The notes beneath the pieces are model-generated. The model had not been told where the DNA came from and made no database searches. It saw nothing but the letters and a program-made list of their open reading frames with translations. Below are positions 28,312 to 37,617 of a stretch of DNA of 64,000 nt, in pieces (the stretch's first letter is position 1; each line of letters begins with the position of its first letter). The DNA lies in assembly GCF_012932215.1 (NCBI RefSeq), contig NZ_CP048788.1:124001-188000 (forward strand). The letters are read 5' to 3'. Source of the DNA: Roseobacter ponti. Its GTDB lineage: Bacteria > Pseudomonadota > Alphaproteobacteria > Rhodobacterales > Rhodobacteraceae. The translations under genes and the position numbers were made by a program.

Positions 28312-28317
28312 GACCCG

Positions 28318-29280
28318 TCACCCCAGCCCTGCGCGCAGGCAGTCATGGATATGAATGAGACCGCTTACCCGCCCGCTGGTTTCGGGATCCACCACCAGCA
28401 GGCAGGTGATCTCGCGGTCGTTCATCAGGCTGACGGCCTTTTCCGCCAGCGCGCCGGGGGCGATGGTCACCGGCGAGCGGGTCATGATCTCGCGCGCCGT
28501 GGCACCGGTCAGCCTGTCGAGATGGCGCCCGATGTCACCATTCGTGATGATACCCCGCAGCTCGCCGTCCGCATCGGTGACGGCCACAACGCCAAAGCCT
28601 TTCTGTCCGATGACGCGCAGGGCATCCGGCATCGGGGTTTCCTCGCGCACCATCGGAATGGCGTCACCGGTGTGCATCAGATCACCCACGCGGCTGAGTT
28701 GTGCGCCCAGTTTGCCGCCCGGATGGAAATCACGAAAGTTTTCCGGTGTGAAATCGCGGTGCTTCATCAGCGCGATGGCCAGTGCGTCTCCGACCGCCAG
28801 AGTCATTGTGGTCGAGATCGAGGGCACGACGCCTGTACCGCAGGCCTCGCCCAGCGAGGGCAGCTCGATGATGACATCGCATTGTCGCCCGAGACTGCTG
28901 CCCGGGTTTTTCGTGATGCCGAGCAGCGGAATGTCAAAGCGGCGCGAATAGGCGATCAGATTGGCCAGTTCCGGGGCCTCACCCGAATTCGATATCGCCA
29001 GCACCACATCCGCCGATGTTATCATGCCCAGATCTCCGTGGCTGGCCTCAGCGGGGTGTACGAACTGTGCCGGCGTGCCGGTGCTGGCCAGGGTCGCCGC
29101 GATCTTGCGCGCGATGTGGCCCGATTTACCGATGCCGGTCACGATCACGCGGCCACGACTGTTCAGCAACAGGTCGATGGCGTCACGAAAACGCCCGTCC
29201 AGCGTGTCTGCCAGCGTGGTCAGCGCCGCGGCCTCTGCACGGATCACCTCGCGGGCGGTATCGATAAACGGCGTTTTCAT
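28318..29280 (-). CDS. kdsD: D-arabinose 5-phosphate isomerase (KpsF/GutQ family)
   Basis: Converts ribulose 5-phosphate to arabinose 5-phosphate, the first committed step of KDO synthesis. SIS sugar-isomerase domain (about 35-190, GRVIVTGIGKSGHIARKIAATLASTGTPAQFVHPAEASHGDLG) followed by two CBS domains (about 205-320). 320 residues, normal. Its start overlaps the rnd stop by ATGA. Adjacent lptCAB tie it to LPS assembly; kdsB at 17.8 kb is the later step. Confidence 0.93.
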   Translation of the reverse strand: MKTPFIDTAREVIRAEAAALTTLADTLDGRFRDAIDLLLNSRGRVIVTGIGKSGHIARKIAATLASTGTPAQFVHPAEASHGDLGMITSADVVLAISNSGEAPELANLIAYSRRFDIPLLGITKNPGSSLGRQCDVIIELPSLGEACGTGVVPSISTTMTLAVGDALAIALMKHRDFTPENFRDFHPGGKLGAQLSRVGDLMHTGDAIPMVREETPMPDALRVIGQKGFGVVAVTDADGELRGIITNGDIGRHLDRLTGATAREIMTRSPVTIAPGALAEKAVSLMNDREITCLLVVDPETSGRVSGLIHIHDCLRAGLG

Positions 29281-29891
29281 GCGTGCGCGAAGATGTCCGT
29301 CTCGGGCCAGCCTTCGAGATCGAGCCGCGCACGCACGGGCAGGAAGTCAAAACAGGCCTGCGCCATCTCCATACGTCCCTCTCGCTCCAGCATGGCGGTC
29401 AGCGCGTCGCGCAGCTGGTGCAGATACAACACGTCGGAGGCGGCGTATTCGATCTGCGCCTCGGTCAGGGTTGCGGCACCCCAGTCACTGGACTGCTGTT
29501 GTTTGCTGATGTCGATGTTGAGCAGTTCCTGCAGCAGTTTCGCCAGACCATGCCGATCGGTGTAGGTGCGCACCAGACGGCTGGCGATCTTCGTGCACCA
29601 GACCGGGCTGGCGGCAGCGCCGAAGGTGTTCAGCATCGCGGCGATATCGAACCGCCCGAAGTGAAAGAGCTTGAGCACGGTCTCATCTTCCAGCAGACGG
29701 CAGAGGTTCGGGGCCTCGGTCTGGCCTTTGCTGATCTGGACCAGATGCGCGTTGCCGTCACCACCCGAAAGCTGCACAACGCAGAGTCTGTCGCGATGCG
29801 GGTGCAGGCCCATTGTTTCGCAGTCGATGGCGACAACCGGACCAAGGTCAAGGTCGTCGGGCAGATCATGTCTGTAAACTGTATGTGTCAT
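29277..29891 (-). CDS. rnd: Ribonuclease D, short form (DEDD 3'-5' exonuclease domain only)
   Basis: 3'-5' exonuclease of the DEDDy family, expected to trim tRNA or other small RNA ends. Exo I AIDCETMGL (Asp23, Glu25), Exo II HFGRFDIAAM, Exo III YAASDVLYLHQLRD. Start set at ATG 29891, preceded by the ribosome site AGGAGG, giving 204 residues; it lacks the HRDC domains of E. coli RNase D, as usual in alphaproteobacteria. Coupled to kdsD. Confidence 0.9.
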   Translation of the reverse strand: MTHTVYRHDLPDDLDLGPVVAIDCETMGLHPHRDRLCVVQLSGGDGNAHLVQISKGQTEAPNLCRLLEDETVLKLFHFGRFDIAAMLNTFGAAASPVWCTKIASRLVRTYTDRHGLAKLLQELLNIDISKQQQSSDWGAATLTEAQIEYAASDVLYLHQLRDALTAMLEREGRMEMAQACFDFLPVRARLDLEGWPETDIFAHA

Positions 29892-29942
29892 GTGCCTCCT
29901 ATAGCGCGCCCCGAAGGTCTGTGAAAGCACGGGATTCGGGTC

Positions 29943-30713
29943 TCAGCTCCAGGTGTCTGTGCCGTTCGGGCGGGGAAGAGCCTGCAGCAGATCAAACACC
30001 AGTCTGTGGCACTCGTGCCCGCGCCAGCCTTGCGGAAAAACCGCTTCCGGCAGATCGGAGTGTTTGAGCACCAGACGCCGCCAGTTATGAACAATGAGGC
30101 ACCGCAGCACCGCCCGTTGCACCGGCGGCAGTTGTATCAATTCAGGCAGGTCGGATCTGACACGCCTGAGTGTTTCAAAAAGAGCCGCATACTCCGCACA
30201 TAGCGGAGCCGGGGCGACAGCATGGCGGAGCCGGTCAGGCAGTGTTTCGCCCTGCAACAGAGCCGCATCTGCCGGAACGAGCGCCCCCCTTGCAGCGATC
30301 AGGACGCCCGCCATCAACGGTGTATAGCCCATGGCGCGCAGAGCGGTTTCGCTGGTATCCTCAGGCGCCAGGATGATCTGCCACTCCCGAGGTATGCTGT
30401 CCGGTGATGCGTAGATCCGCGCGCTCGCGGCGACGGTTTCGCTTCGGCCGTGCGCTGTCAGGCTGTGGAGGCTTGTCCGTCCTGTCTTGCGCGATGTGAT
30501 CCAGCCGTCGCGGCGCAGCCGGTGCAGGGCAACACGCGTGGCTTCCGGGCGCACATCCATCGCGGCCATAATTTTAGAGAGAGCCGGGCCGGGAATAGTG
30601 GCCCCTTTTTCCTGCGCCAGATCACCGAAGACAGAGACGATGAGCGACCAGACACGCTGGCCGCCGGGGCCGGTCAGTGCGCGTGCGTGGGTGGTAAAGG
30701 TTTCAGACTGCAT
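29943..30713 (-). CDS. paaX: Phenylacetate catabolism repressor PaaX
   Basis: GntR-like winged-helix repressor of paa genes, released by phenylacetyl-CoA. 256 residues: N-terminal HTH (GPALSKIMAAMDVRPEATRVALHRLRRDGWITSRKTGRTSLHSLTAHGR broken at about residues 43-92), then the PaaX effector domain with the typical LRAMGYTPLMAGVLIA and C-terminal HNWRRLVLKHSDLPEAVFPQGWRGHECHRL. Start overlaps the paaZ stop by 11 bases; it is the last gene of the paa operon and so probably autoregulates. Confidence 0.92.
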   Translation of the reverse strand: MQSETFTTHARALTGPGGQRVWSLIVSVFGDLAQEKGATIPGPALSKIMAAMDVRPEATRVALHRLRRDGWITSRKTGRTSLHSLTAHGRSETVAASARIYASPDSIPREWQIILAPEDTSETALRAMGYTPLMAGVLIAARGALVPADAALLQGETLPDRLRHAVAPAPLCAEYAALFETLRRVRSDLPELIQLPPVQRAVLRCLIVHNWRRLVLKHSDLPEAVFPQGWRGHECHRLVFDLLQALPRPNGTDTWS

Positions 30714-32745
30714 TCATCGTCAGCAGGTCATATTCGGCAACGGTGGCGTCTTCCCCGTTGGTCAGTTTCACATGCCAGCGCACCTCGCCGTAGTCCTCGG
30801 TGCGTGGCGTTTTCGCTTTGACCGTCAGCGTCACGGTTATCACATCACCGGGGATTACCGGGGTCATGAAGCGCAGATTGTCGAGCCCGGTATTGGCCAG
30901 CACCGGCCCGGGATCGGGCTGAACAAACATGCCGGCGGCAAAGCTCAGCAGCAGATACCCGTGGGCGACCCTGCCGGGGAAAAACGGATTGGCTGCAGCG
31001 GCCTCTTCATCCATATGTGCGTAAAACGTATCGCCGGTGAAATGCGCAAAGGTTTCGATATCATCGGTGGTGATCCGGCGCGGGCCGGCGGTCAGTGTAT
31101 CGCCGGGTACCAGATCGCCAAAGGAGCGCGTGAAAGGATGCGGTTTGCTACGGTCTTGCGTGGTGCCAGGCATCCACTGGCCGGTGATGCCCGAGATGAT
31201 ATCCGGGCTGCCCTGGATCGCGGTGCGTTGCATGTAATGCAGGACGCCGCGCACCCCGCCAAGCTCTTCGCCGCCGCCCGCCCGCCCCGGGCCGCCGTGG
31301 ATCATATGCGGCAGCGGCGCGCCGTGTCCGGTGGCTTCTGTCATCGATGTGCGGTTGTTGAAATAAAGCCGGCCATGAAAGGACGCAGAGGCCAGAGTGA
31401 TCTCGCGCGCCACCTCCGGGTCGCCCGTGAACACCGAGGCCACGAGCGAGCCCTTGCCCCGGTTCAGCAGTCGCGCGGCATGGTCCGTATCGCGGTATCC
31501 CATGACTGTGGCCACCGGGCCAAAGGCTTCGGTATTGTGCAGATGTACAGCATCATCCGGGGCCGCACAGTGAAAAAGCATGGGCGGCAGAAAGGCACCG
31601 TTTCGGGTGTTTTCCCCCATAACAGAGAAGCTGTCCGGATCGCCAAAGACACGCTCAGCCTCTTTGCTGAGCTGCGTGCATTTTTCGAGAACGTCGTTTT
31701 TCTTCTCCTGAGAGACGAGCGCGCCCATGTCGGTTGTATCCAGCCGCGGATCGCCGACGGTGGTCTCGGCCAGACGCCCGGACAATGCGGATATCACAGC
31801 GTCCACATGGCGTTCCGGGACCATCACGCGGCGAATGGCGGTGCATTTCTGGCCGGCCTTTACGGTCATTTCGCGGTGAACCTCTTTGACGAAAAGGTCA
31901 AATTCCTGCGTGCCGGGGCCAGCGTCTGTTCCAAGCACAGAGGCGTTCAGGCTGTCCTGTTCTGCGGTGAAACGCGTCGCACCGGCGAGAAGTCGGGGAT
32001 TACTGCGCAGTTTGAGCGCAGTTTCGGCCGATCCGGTGAAACTCACCACATCCTGTCCGCCGAGATGATCAAGTAAATTACCGGTCCCGCCGGTGATCAG
32101 CTGCACGGTCCCCTCGGGCAGAAGCCCGCTTTGCAGGATCAGACGGACGCAGGCCTCGGTCACGTATGAGGTGGCTGTTGCCGGTTTCACAATTGACGGC
32201 ACACCGGCGATGAGCGCAGGCGCCAGCTTTTCCAGCATGCCCCAGACCGGAAAGTTGAACGCGTTGATCTGCACTGCCACGCCCTGCAGCGGCATCGCGA
32301 TATGCTGACCCATGAAAGTGCCTGTGCGGCTGATCTGTTCGGCAGCCCCGTCGATATAAACCTGCCCGGCGGGCATTTCGCGGCGGCCCTTAGACGCAAA
32401 TACCAGCATGGTGCCGATGCCGCCGTCCACGTCGATCAGGTGATCTTTCTGTGTGGCACCGGTGTCAAAGCTGAGATTACAGAGCACTTGCCGGTGCTCT
32501 TTCAGCCAGAGCGCGAGGGCTTTCACCATGCGGGCACGATCATGGAACGTCATGGCGCGCAGCGCCGGACCGCCCTTATCGGTGGCCCAGCCCAGCATTG
32601 CCGCTGCATCGGGTGCATCGCTGCCCGCGCTGTAAAGGGGCTCACCGGTTACAGCACTGTGGATGACGCGCGCGCCGCTACCGGGCGGGATCCAGCGACC
32701 GGCAGCAAAACTGTGGACGGCGGTCAGGGCGCTGGTGTCGGGCAT
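30703..32745 (-). CDS. paaZ: Oxepin-CoA hydrolase / 3-oxo-5,6-dehydrosuberyl-CoA semialdehyde dehydrogenase
   Basis: Bifunctional ring-opening enzyme of aerobic phenylacetate degradation. Aldehyde dehydrogenase part (about 1-520) with catalytic Cys301 in [12 protein letters not shown] and Glu262 in TAEQDSLN; MaoC-type hydratase part (about 545-680) with [13 protein letters not shown] and [10 protein letters not shown]. 680 residues, as in E. coli PaaZ. ATG 32745 is preferred over GTG 32748 because AAGGAGG lies 4 bases before it. Tightly coupled to paaE. Confidence 0.95.
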   Translation of the reverse strand: MPDTSALTAVHSFAAGRWIPPGSGARVIHSAVTGEPLYSAGSDAPDAAAMLGWATDKGGPALRAMTFHDRARMVKALALWLKEHRQVLCNLSFDTGATQKDHLIDVDGGIGTMLVFASKGRREMPAGQVYIDGAAEQISRTGTFMGQHIAMPLQGVAVQINAFNFPVWGMLEKLAPALIAGVPSIVKPATATSYVTEACVRLILQSGLLPEGTVQLITGGTGNLLDHLGGQDVVSFTGSAETALKLRSNPRLLAGATRFTAEQDSLNASVLGTDAGPGTQEFDLFVKEVHREMTVKAGQKCTAIRRVMVPERHVDAVISALSGRLAETTVGDPRLDTTDMGALVSQEKKNDVLEKCTQLSKEAERVFGDPDSFSVMGENTRNGAFLPPMLFHCAAPDDAVHLHNTEAFGPVATVMGYRDTDHAARLLNRGKGSLVASVFTGDPEVAREITLASASFHGRLYFNNRTSMTEATGHGAPLPHMIHGGPGRAGGGEELGGVRGVLHYMQRTAIQGSPDIISGITGQWMPGTTQDRSKPHPFTRSFGDLVPGDTLTAGPRRITTDDIETFAHFTGDTFYAHMDEEAAAANPFFPGRVAHGYLLLSFAAGMFVQPDPGPVLANTGLDNLRFMTPVIPGDVITVTLTVKAKTPRTEDYGEVRWHVKLTNGEDATVAEYDLLTMNAV

Positions 32746-32754
32746 CACGCCTCC

Positions 32755-33819
32755 TTAATGGGTGTCGTATTCTACGGTGATCGTATCGCTCAGCGGGTAG
32801 CACTGGCAGGTCAGGACCATGCCCTGTTCGACCTCGTAATCCTCAAGCGCATGGTTGCTGAGCATCTGGTATTCGCCTTCCAGCACGCGAGCCTTGCAGG
32901 TTGAACAGACGCCGGCGCGGCAGGCAAAGGGCGCATCGAGCGCATTGTCCAGAGCGGCCTGCAGCACTGACTGGTCCCTGGGCATGGTGAAACTGCGGGT
33001 GATGCCTTCGACGGTGATATGTGCTTCGGTGCCGGGCGCGGATGCCGCGCGTTCGGCCAGGGCCGCGCGGGCAAGACGCCCCTGCTGGCTCTCGGTAAAG
33101 AGCTCAAAGCGGATTTTGTCGGGGTCCATTCCATGCGATTTCAGACTGTCTGCAATGGTGATCATCATCGGCTCCGGCCCGCAGATCAGTGCCATATCCA
33201 TGTCGTCGATGTGGATCCACTGTGCGAAAAGGCCCGCACATTTCTCTGCATCGACACGGCCGGAAAAGAGCCCGATGTCCTGACCGGATTCCAGCACGTG
33301 GATAACCCGGAGCCGCTGCATATAGCGGTTTTTCAGGTCTTCAAGCTCTTCGCGAAACATGATCGTGTTTACCGCACGGTTGGCATAGACCAGCGTGAAG
33401 GTCGACCGCGGCTCCTCGTCCAGCACTGATTTCAGGATCGACAGCACCGGTGTGATCCCTGACCCGCCGGCAAACCCGAGGTAATTGCGCGTCTGATCAG
33501 GCTCTGTTCCGGGGAAAAACCGTCCCTGAGGGGACATGGCATGCAGGGTGTCACCGACAGTGAGATCCGCGTTGGCAAAGGTGGAAAAGGCCCCGCCGTC
33601 CACGCGTTTTATGCCCACCTGGAGCACGCCCTCCTGTGAGCCTGCGCAGATGGAATAGTTACGTCGGAGTTCTGTGCCCGCAAAATCCTGGCGGAAGGTC
33701 AGATACTGACCCGGTGTGAAGGCAAAAGCCCCGGGGTCCTGAGGGTGCAGGGTCAGCACAACGGCATCGCGGATGGTGCGATGAATGCCGGTGACGGTGA
33801 GAGGATGAAACCTGGCCAT
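32755..33819 (-). CDS. paaE: Phenylacetyl-CoA 1,2-epoxidase reductase subunit PaaE
   Basis: NAD(P)H-dependent flavin and 2Fe-2S reductase feeding electrons to the PaaAC diiron centre. Ferredoxin-reductase FAD motif RRNYSICAG near residue 53, NAD-binding GFAGGSGITPVLSILK near 115 and a C-terminal plant-type ferredoxin domain with Cys300, Cys305, Cys308 and Cys338. Start at ATG 33819 (MARFHPLTV), one base after the paaD stop; upstream open frame discarded. 354 residues. Confidence 0.94.
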   Translation of the reverse strand: MARFHPLTVTGIHRTIRDAVVLTLHPQDPGAFAFTPGQYLTFRQDFAGTELRRNYSICAGSQEGVLQVGIKRVDGGAFSTFANADLTVGDTLHAMSPQGRFFPGTEPDQTRNYLGFAGGSGITPVLSILKSVLDEEPRSTFTLVYANRAVNTIMFREELEDLKNRYMQRLRVIHVLESGQDIGLFSGRVDAEKCAGLFAQWIHIDDMDMALICGPEPMMITIADSLKSHGMDPDKIRFELFTESQQGRLARAALAERAASAPGTEAHITVEGITRSFTMPRDQSVLQAALDNALDAPFACRAGVCSTCKARVLEGEYQMLSNHALEDYEVEQGMVLTCQCYPLSDTITVEYDTH

Positions 33820-33820
33820 G

Positions 33821-34288
33821 TCAGATACACTTGAAATAATCAAAGGGCTCAAGGCAGGCGCGGCATCGCCACTGTGCCTTGCAGGGCGTGGACCCGAACT
33901 GGCTGATCCGCTCAAGGTTTTCTGAGTGGCATTGCGGACACCGTGCCGGGCCACCGGCAGGCTGGGGTGGTGCAATGCCATAGTCTTCGAGCTGTCGCCG
34001 CCCGTATTCGGTGATCCAGGCAGTTGTCCAGGCGGGCGAAAGCTGCGTTTTCAGGTGCAGCTTCTCGATACCCTGGTCGCGCAGCGCTGTTTCGATATCA
34101 AGGTTGATAATACGCGTCGCCGGGCAACCGGAATAGGTCGGCGTCACGATAATCTCCAGTGTTTCACCCTGCCAGACCACATCGCGGATCACGCCCAGAT
34201 CAACGAGGCTGAGCACCGGGATTTCCGGATCAGGCACCGCCCTCAGCCAGTCGTAAACCGTCTCTGTTGAGGGCTTTTCCACTACCAT
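33821..34288 (-). CDS. paaD: Phenylacetyl-CoA epoxidase assembly subunit PaaD
   Basis: SufT/DUF59-type protein needed for maturation of the epoxidase, probably for its iron centre. DUF59 core with DPEIPVLSLVDLGVIRDV and TYSGCPATR, and a C-terminal zinc-type cluster (CPQC...C...CRAC...C). ATG 34288 chosen because it overlaps the paaC stop (ATGGTAG), giving 155 residues; an in-frame start 30 bases upstream is less likely. Confidence 0.91.
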   Translation of the reverse strand: MVVEKPSTETVYDWLRAVPDPEIPVLSLVDLGVIRDVVWQGETLEIIVTPTYSGCPATRIINLDIETALRDQGIEKLHLKTQLSPAWTTAWITEYGRRQLEDYGIAPPQPAGGPARCPQCHSENLERISQFGSTPCKAQWRCRACLEPFDYFKCI

Positions 34289-35037
34289 GTCGCATCCGGA
34301 TAGGCGCGTTGCAGCCATTGCATCTGCGTCAGAAGGTGTCCCAGATGTTCCGAATGACGCTTGCCGGTTTTGCCGCCCTTATGGGCGAAATCGCTTTCCG
34401 GCAGGGTCAGGGTCGCTCTTGTCATCACGGCCGTTACCCGTTCATCAAATACGGGGCGCAGGCTGGCAGGGTCTGGTGCAATGCCGGCGCTGGCCATTGC
34501 CTGGTCCACGTCATCGCTGGTGAACATTTCGCCAGTGTAGGGCCAGAGCCGGTCAAGGGCGGCCTGCATCCGGGCGTGGCTTTCATCAGAGCCGTCGCCA
34601 AGGCCGATGACGGTGTCAGAGGCACGCTCCAGATGATACGTGACCTCCTTGAGCGACTTCTCAGCGATGGCCGCAATGCCTTCATGCTCACTTTCGCACA
34701 GCGCTGAAAGGCAGGCCTGGTGCCAGGCATCAAAAAGAAACTGCCGCATGATCGTCCGGCCAAAATCGCCGTTGGGTTGTTCGACCAGCAGCAGGTTGCG
34801 GAAGTCCTTCACGTCCCGGCGAAACGCGAGCGCATCTGCATCCCGGCCTGCGCCTTCGACCTCGCCGGCGAGGTTCAGCCAGAGGGTCGTCTGCCCGATC
34901 AGATCAAGCGCTGTATTGGCAAGGGCGATGTCCTCTTCGAGCACGGGTGCCACGCCGCACCACTCCGACACCCGGTGTCCCAGCACCAGCGTGTTGTCGC
35001 CCATGCGGCAAAGGAATTCAAAGAGCGGGTCGCTCAC
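34282..35037 (-). CDS. paaC: Phenylacetyl-CoA epoxidase structural subunit PaaC
   Basis: Ferritin-like partner of PaaA in the multicomponent epoxidase; stabilises the catalytic subunit and helps bind it. 251 residues, all-helical, with VLGHRVSEWCGVAPVLEEDIALANTALDLIGQ near the N-terminus and LCESEHEGIAAIAEKSLKEVTYHLERA. Start overlaps paaB stop by ATGA. Confidence 0.93.
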   Translation of the reverse strand: MSDPLFEFLCRMGDNTLVLGHRVSEWCGVAPVLEEDIALANTALDLIGQTTLWLNLAGEVEGAGRDADALAFRRDVKDFRNLLLVEQPNGDFGRTIMRQFLFDAWHQACLSALCESEHEGIAAIAEKSLKEVTYHLERASDTVIGLGDGSDESHARMQAALDRLWPYTGEMFTSDDVDQAMASAGIAPDPASLRPVFDERVTAVMTRATLTLPESDFAHKGGKTGKRHSEHLGHLLTQMQWLQRAYPDATW

Positions 35038-35318
35038 ATCGCACCTGCATCATCGGGGATGTCGAAAAAGCCGGGGTGCCGGTACACTTTGTCATTCGCG
35101 GGCTCATAAAACGGGCCTTTGTCGCCGGGTGATGAAGCCGCGATCTGGCGGGCCTCGACGACCCATATGCTCACGCCTTCATTGCGGCGGGTATAGACGT
35201 CACGGGCGTTTTTGATCGCGCCTTCGGCATCTGCGGCGTGCAGTGATCCGACGTGCCGGTGGCTGAGGCCATGCTGGCCACGGATGAAAACCTCCCAGAG
35301 GGGCCATTCGTTCTGCAT
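35034..35318 (-). CDS. paaB: Phenylacetyl-CoA epoxidase subunit PaaB
   Basis: Small subunit bridging PaaAC heterodimers. 94 residues from ATG 35318 (MQNEWPLWEVFIRGQHGLSH), the family start; it reads HVGSLHAADAEGAIKNARDVYTRR, GVSIWVVEA and ends in a short tail. The ATG lies 4 bases after the paaA stop; the longer frame upstream overlaps paaA and is discarded. Confidence 0.93.
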   Translation of the reverse strand: MQNEWPLWEVFIRGQHGLSHRHVGSLHAADAEGAIKNARDVYTRRNEGVSIWVVEARQIAASSPGDKGPFYEPANDKVYRHPGFFDIPDDAGAM

Positions 35319-35322
35319 TTTG

Positions 35323-36315
35323 CTACTCCGCCGCCAAAGCGCGGGATTTTTTCTTCTCCGCATGGGCCATCAGACCCTCGCGCACCCATGCGCCGTCGTC
35401 CCAGGCTTTGTTGCGCGCCTCCATCCGGTCGGCTGAACAGGGGCCGTTGCCGGCGAGCACTTCGAAAAACTCATCCCAGTCAGGTTCGGAAAAGTCGTAG
35501 TGGCCGCGGTCTTCGTTCCATTTCAGGTGTTCGTCGGGGACCGTCAGACCCAGGAAATCCGCCTGGGGCACTGTCTGGTCGACGAACTTCTGACGCAGTT
35601 CGTCATTGCTGTTCATCTTGATTTTCCACGCCATGTTCTGGGCGGAATGCACCGAGTTTTCATCGGACGGGCCGAACATCATCAGCGACGGATACCAGAA
35701 GCGGTCCAGTGCGTCCTGCGCCATGGCGCGCTGTTCTTTCGTGCCGTTGGCCATCTTCATCATGACGTCAAAGCCCTGGCGCTGGTGAAAGGATTCCTCT
35801 TTGCAGATCCGCACCATGGCGCGCGCGTAAGGTCCGTAAGACGTGCGCTGCAGCGGCACCTGGTTCATGATCGCGGCACCGTCGACGAGCCAGCCTACAG
35901 CCCCCATATCCGCCCATGTCAGGGTCGGATAATTAAAGATTGAGCTGTATTTCATTTTACCGCAGAGCAGGTCGCGGGTCAGTTCATCGCGGCTGACGCC
36001 AAGCGTTTCCGCAGCGCAATAAAGATAGAGCCCGTGGCCCGCTTCGTCCTGCACTTTGGCCAGCAGAATGGCTTTGCGCTCCAGCGTCGGCGCACGGGTG
36101 ATCCAGTTGCCTTCGGGCAGCTGGCCCACGATCTCAGAATGCGCGTGCTGCCCGATCTGCCGGATCAGCGTCCTGCGGTAGCCTTCGGGCATCCAGTCGC
36201 GCGGCTCGATCTTGCCGCCGGCGTCAATGCGCTCCTGAAAGGCGCGCTCCTGCGGATCCATTTCTTCCAGTGTCTTCACCCTGCTGCCGGTCGATCTGAT
36301 CATCTGCGCATACAT
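35323..36315 (-). CDS. paaA: Phenylacetyl-CoA epoxidase catalytic subunit PaaA
   Basis: Diiron oxygenase forming ring-1,2-epoxyphenylacetyl-CoA from phenylacetyl-CoA and O2. 330 residues with both ExxH iron motifs: DEAGH in [16 protein letters not shown] and EESFH in [14 protein letters not shown], and a C-terminal block ending [10 protein letters not shown]. Three bases after pcaF, so expressed with it. Confidence 0.95.
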   Translation of the reverse strand: MYAQMIRSTGSRVKTLEEMDPQERAFQERIDAGGKIEPRDWMPEGYRRTLIRQIGQHAHSEIVGQLPEGNWITRAPTLERKAILLAKVQDEAGHGLYLYCAAETLGVSRDELTRDLLCGKMKYSSIFNYPTLTWADMGAVGWLVDGAAIMNQVPLQRTSYGPYARAMVRICKEESFHQRQGFDVMMKMANGTKEQRAMAQDALDRFWYPSLMMFGPSDENSVHSAQNMAWKIKMNSNDELRQKFVDQTVPQADFLGLTVPDEHLKWNEDRGHYDFSEPDWDEFFEVLAGNGPCSADRMEARNKAWDDGAWVREGLMAHAEKKKSRALAAE

Positions 36316-36318
36316 TTC

Positions 36319-37521
36319 TCACACCCTCTCCAGAATAAGTGCCACGCCCTGGCCAACGCCCACGCACATGGTGCAGAGCGCATAGCGACCACCGGTCCGC
36401 CGCAGCTGATATGCTGCCGTTATCGCGAGCCGCGCGCCTGACATGCCGAGCGGATGGCCCAGTGCAATTGCGCCGCCCTGTGCATTCACATGCGGTGCAT
36501 CGTCGGGCACCCCAAGGGCGCGCAGTGTTGCGAGCCCCTGTGCCGCAAAGGCTTCGTTGAGCTCGATCACATCCATCTGCCCGATGCTGAGCCCGGTGCG
36601 CGCCAGCAGCTTTTCGCAGGCCGGCACCGGACCGATCCCCATCACGCGCGGTTCCACGCCCGCTGCGGTCATGCCGACGATCCGTGCCATTGGAGTCAGC
36701 CCGTGTTCTTTTATCGCGGTATCCCCTGCGATCAGCATTGCGGCAGCACCATCGTTGACGCCTGACGCATTGCCCGCCGTCACCGTGAGGTCCGGGCCGT
36801 TGATGCCGCGCAGTTTGCTGAGCTTTTCAGGGCTTGTCTCCGGGCGAGGATGTTCGTCTTCGGACACCGTCACCGGATCGCCCCGGCGCTGCGGGATCAC
36901 CACCGGACAGATCTCTTCGGCGAAGACACCTGCATTGTGCGCTGCGGCATAGCGTTCCTGACTGCGCGCGGCAAAAGCGTCCTGATCCGAACGGCTGATG
37001 CCGTAGTCTTCGGCTACATTATCCGCCGTTTCGGGCATCGAATGGGTGCCGTATTCCCGTTTCATCACAGGGTTCACAAAACGCCAGCCGATTGTCGTGT
37101 CGTAGAGTGCAGCAGCCCGGGAAAAGGCGCTGTCGGATTTCGGCATGACGAAAGGCGCGCGGCTCATGCTTTCAACGCCGCCGGCGATGCCAAGGTCCAT
37201 GTCGCCCGCGCGGATGGCGCGCGAGACTGTGCCGACTGCATCAAGGCCCGACGCGCAGAGCCGGTTCAGCGTGATCCCCGGAACATCGACGGGCAGCCCT
37301 GCCAGAAGTGCTGCCATACGGGCCACGTTGCGGTTGTCTTCTCCGGCCTGGTTGGCGCAGCCCAGCACGACATCATCGAGGCGCGCCCAGTCAAGGTCGG
37401 GGTTACGCGCAATCAGCGCCCGGAGCGGTGCTGCGGCCAGATCATCGGCGCGCACCGCAGACAAAGCACCGCCATAGCGTCCGACGGGTGTGCGCTGCGC
37501 GTCACAGATATATGCCTGCAT
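36319..37521 (-). CDS. pcaF: 3-oxoadipyl-CoA / 3-oxo-5,6-dehydrosuberyl-CoA thiolase
   Basis: Thiolase cleaving 3-oxoadipyl-CoA to succinyl-CoA and acetyl-CoA, the shared last step of the beta-ketoadipate and phenylacetate routes (PaaJ activity). 400 residues; active-site cysteines in [11 protein letters not shown] (nucleophile, about residue 89) and [10 protein letters not shown], and the base His in [16 protein letters not shown]. Placed first in the paa operon, so it probably serves as PaaJ here; pcaF versus paaJ cannot be decided from sequence alone. Confidence 0.92.
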   Translation of the reverse strand: MQAYICDAQRTPVGRYGGALSAVRADDLAAAPLRALIARNPDLDWARLDDVVLGCANQAGEDNRNVARMAALLAGLPVDVPGITLNRLCASGLDAVGTVSRAIRAGDMDLGIAGGVESMSRAPFVMPKSDSAFSRAAALYDTTIGWRFVNPVMKREYGTHSMPETADNVAEDYGISRSDQDAFAARSQERYAAAHNAGVFAEEICPVVIPQRRGDPVTVSEDEHPRPETSPEKLSKLRGINGPDLTVTAGNASGVNDGAAAMLIAGDTAIKEHGLTPMARIVGMTAAGVEPRVMGIGPVPACEKLLARTGLSIGQMDVIELNEAFAAQGLATLRALGVPDDAPHVNAQGGAIALGHPLGMSGARLAITAAYQLRRTGGRYALCTMCVGVGQGVALILERV

Positions 37522-37576
37522 TCGATCCTCCGGTTGCCTTTAATACTAGGCCGCCGCGCGATTCGGTTCAATCAAA

Positions 37577-37616
37577 ACGTTACCGTTTTTTCTGTTGTAA
37601 TGATATTCCGTAACGT
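37577..37616 (-). promoter_or_regulatory. Candidate operator upstream of the paa operon
   Basis: Inverted repeat ACGTTAC (37577-37583) and GTAACGT (37610-37616), perfect 7-base arms 26 bases apart, centres 33 bases apart (about three helical turns), 56-95 bases before the pcaF ATG. PaaX is the obvious candidate regulator, as it is the only repressor in the operon, but the arms differ from the E. coli PaaX motif. Confidence 0.4.
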
Positions 37617-37617
37617 A

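Noticed and set aside
29943-37521. Tropodithietic acid biosynthesis cluster
   Set aside because: Only phenylacetate catabolism genes are present; no tda genes can be seen in the window.
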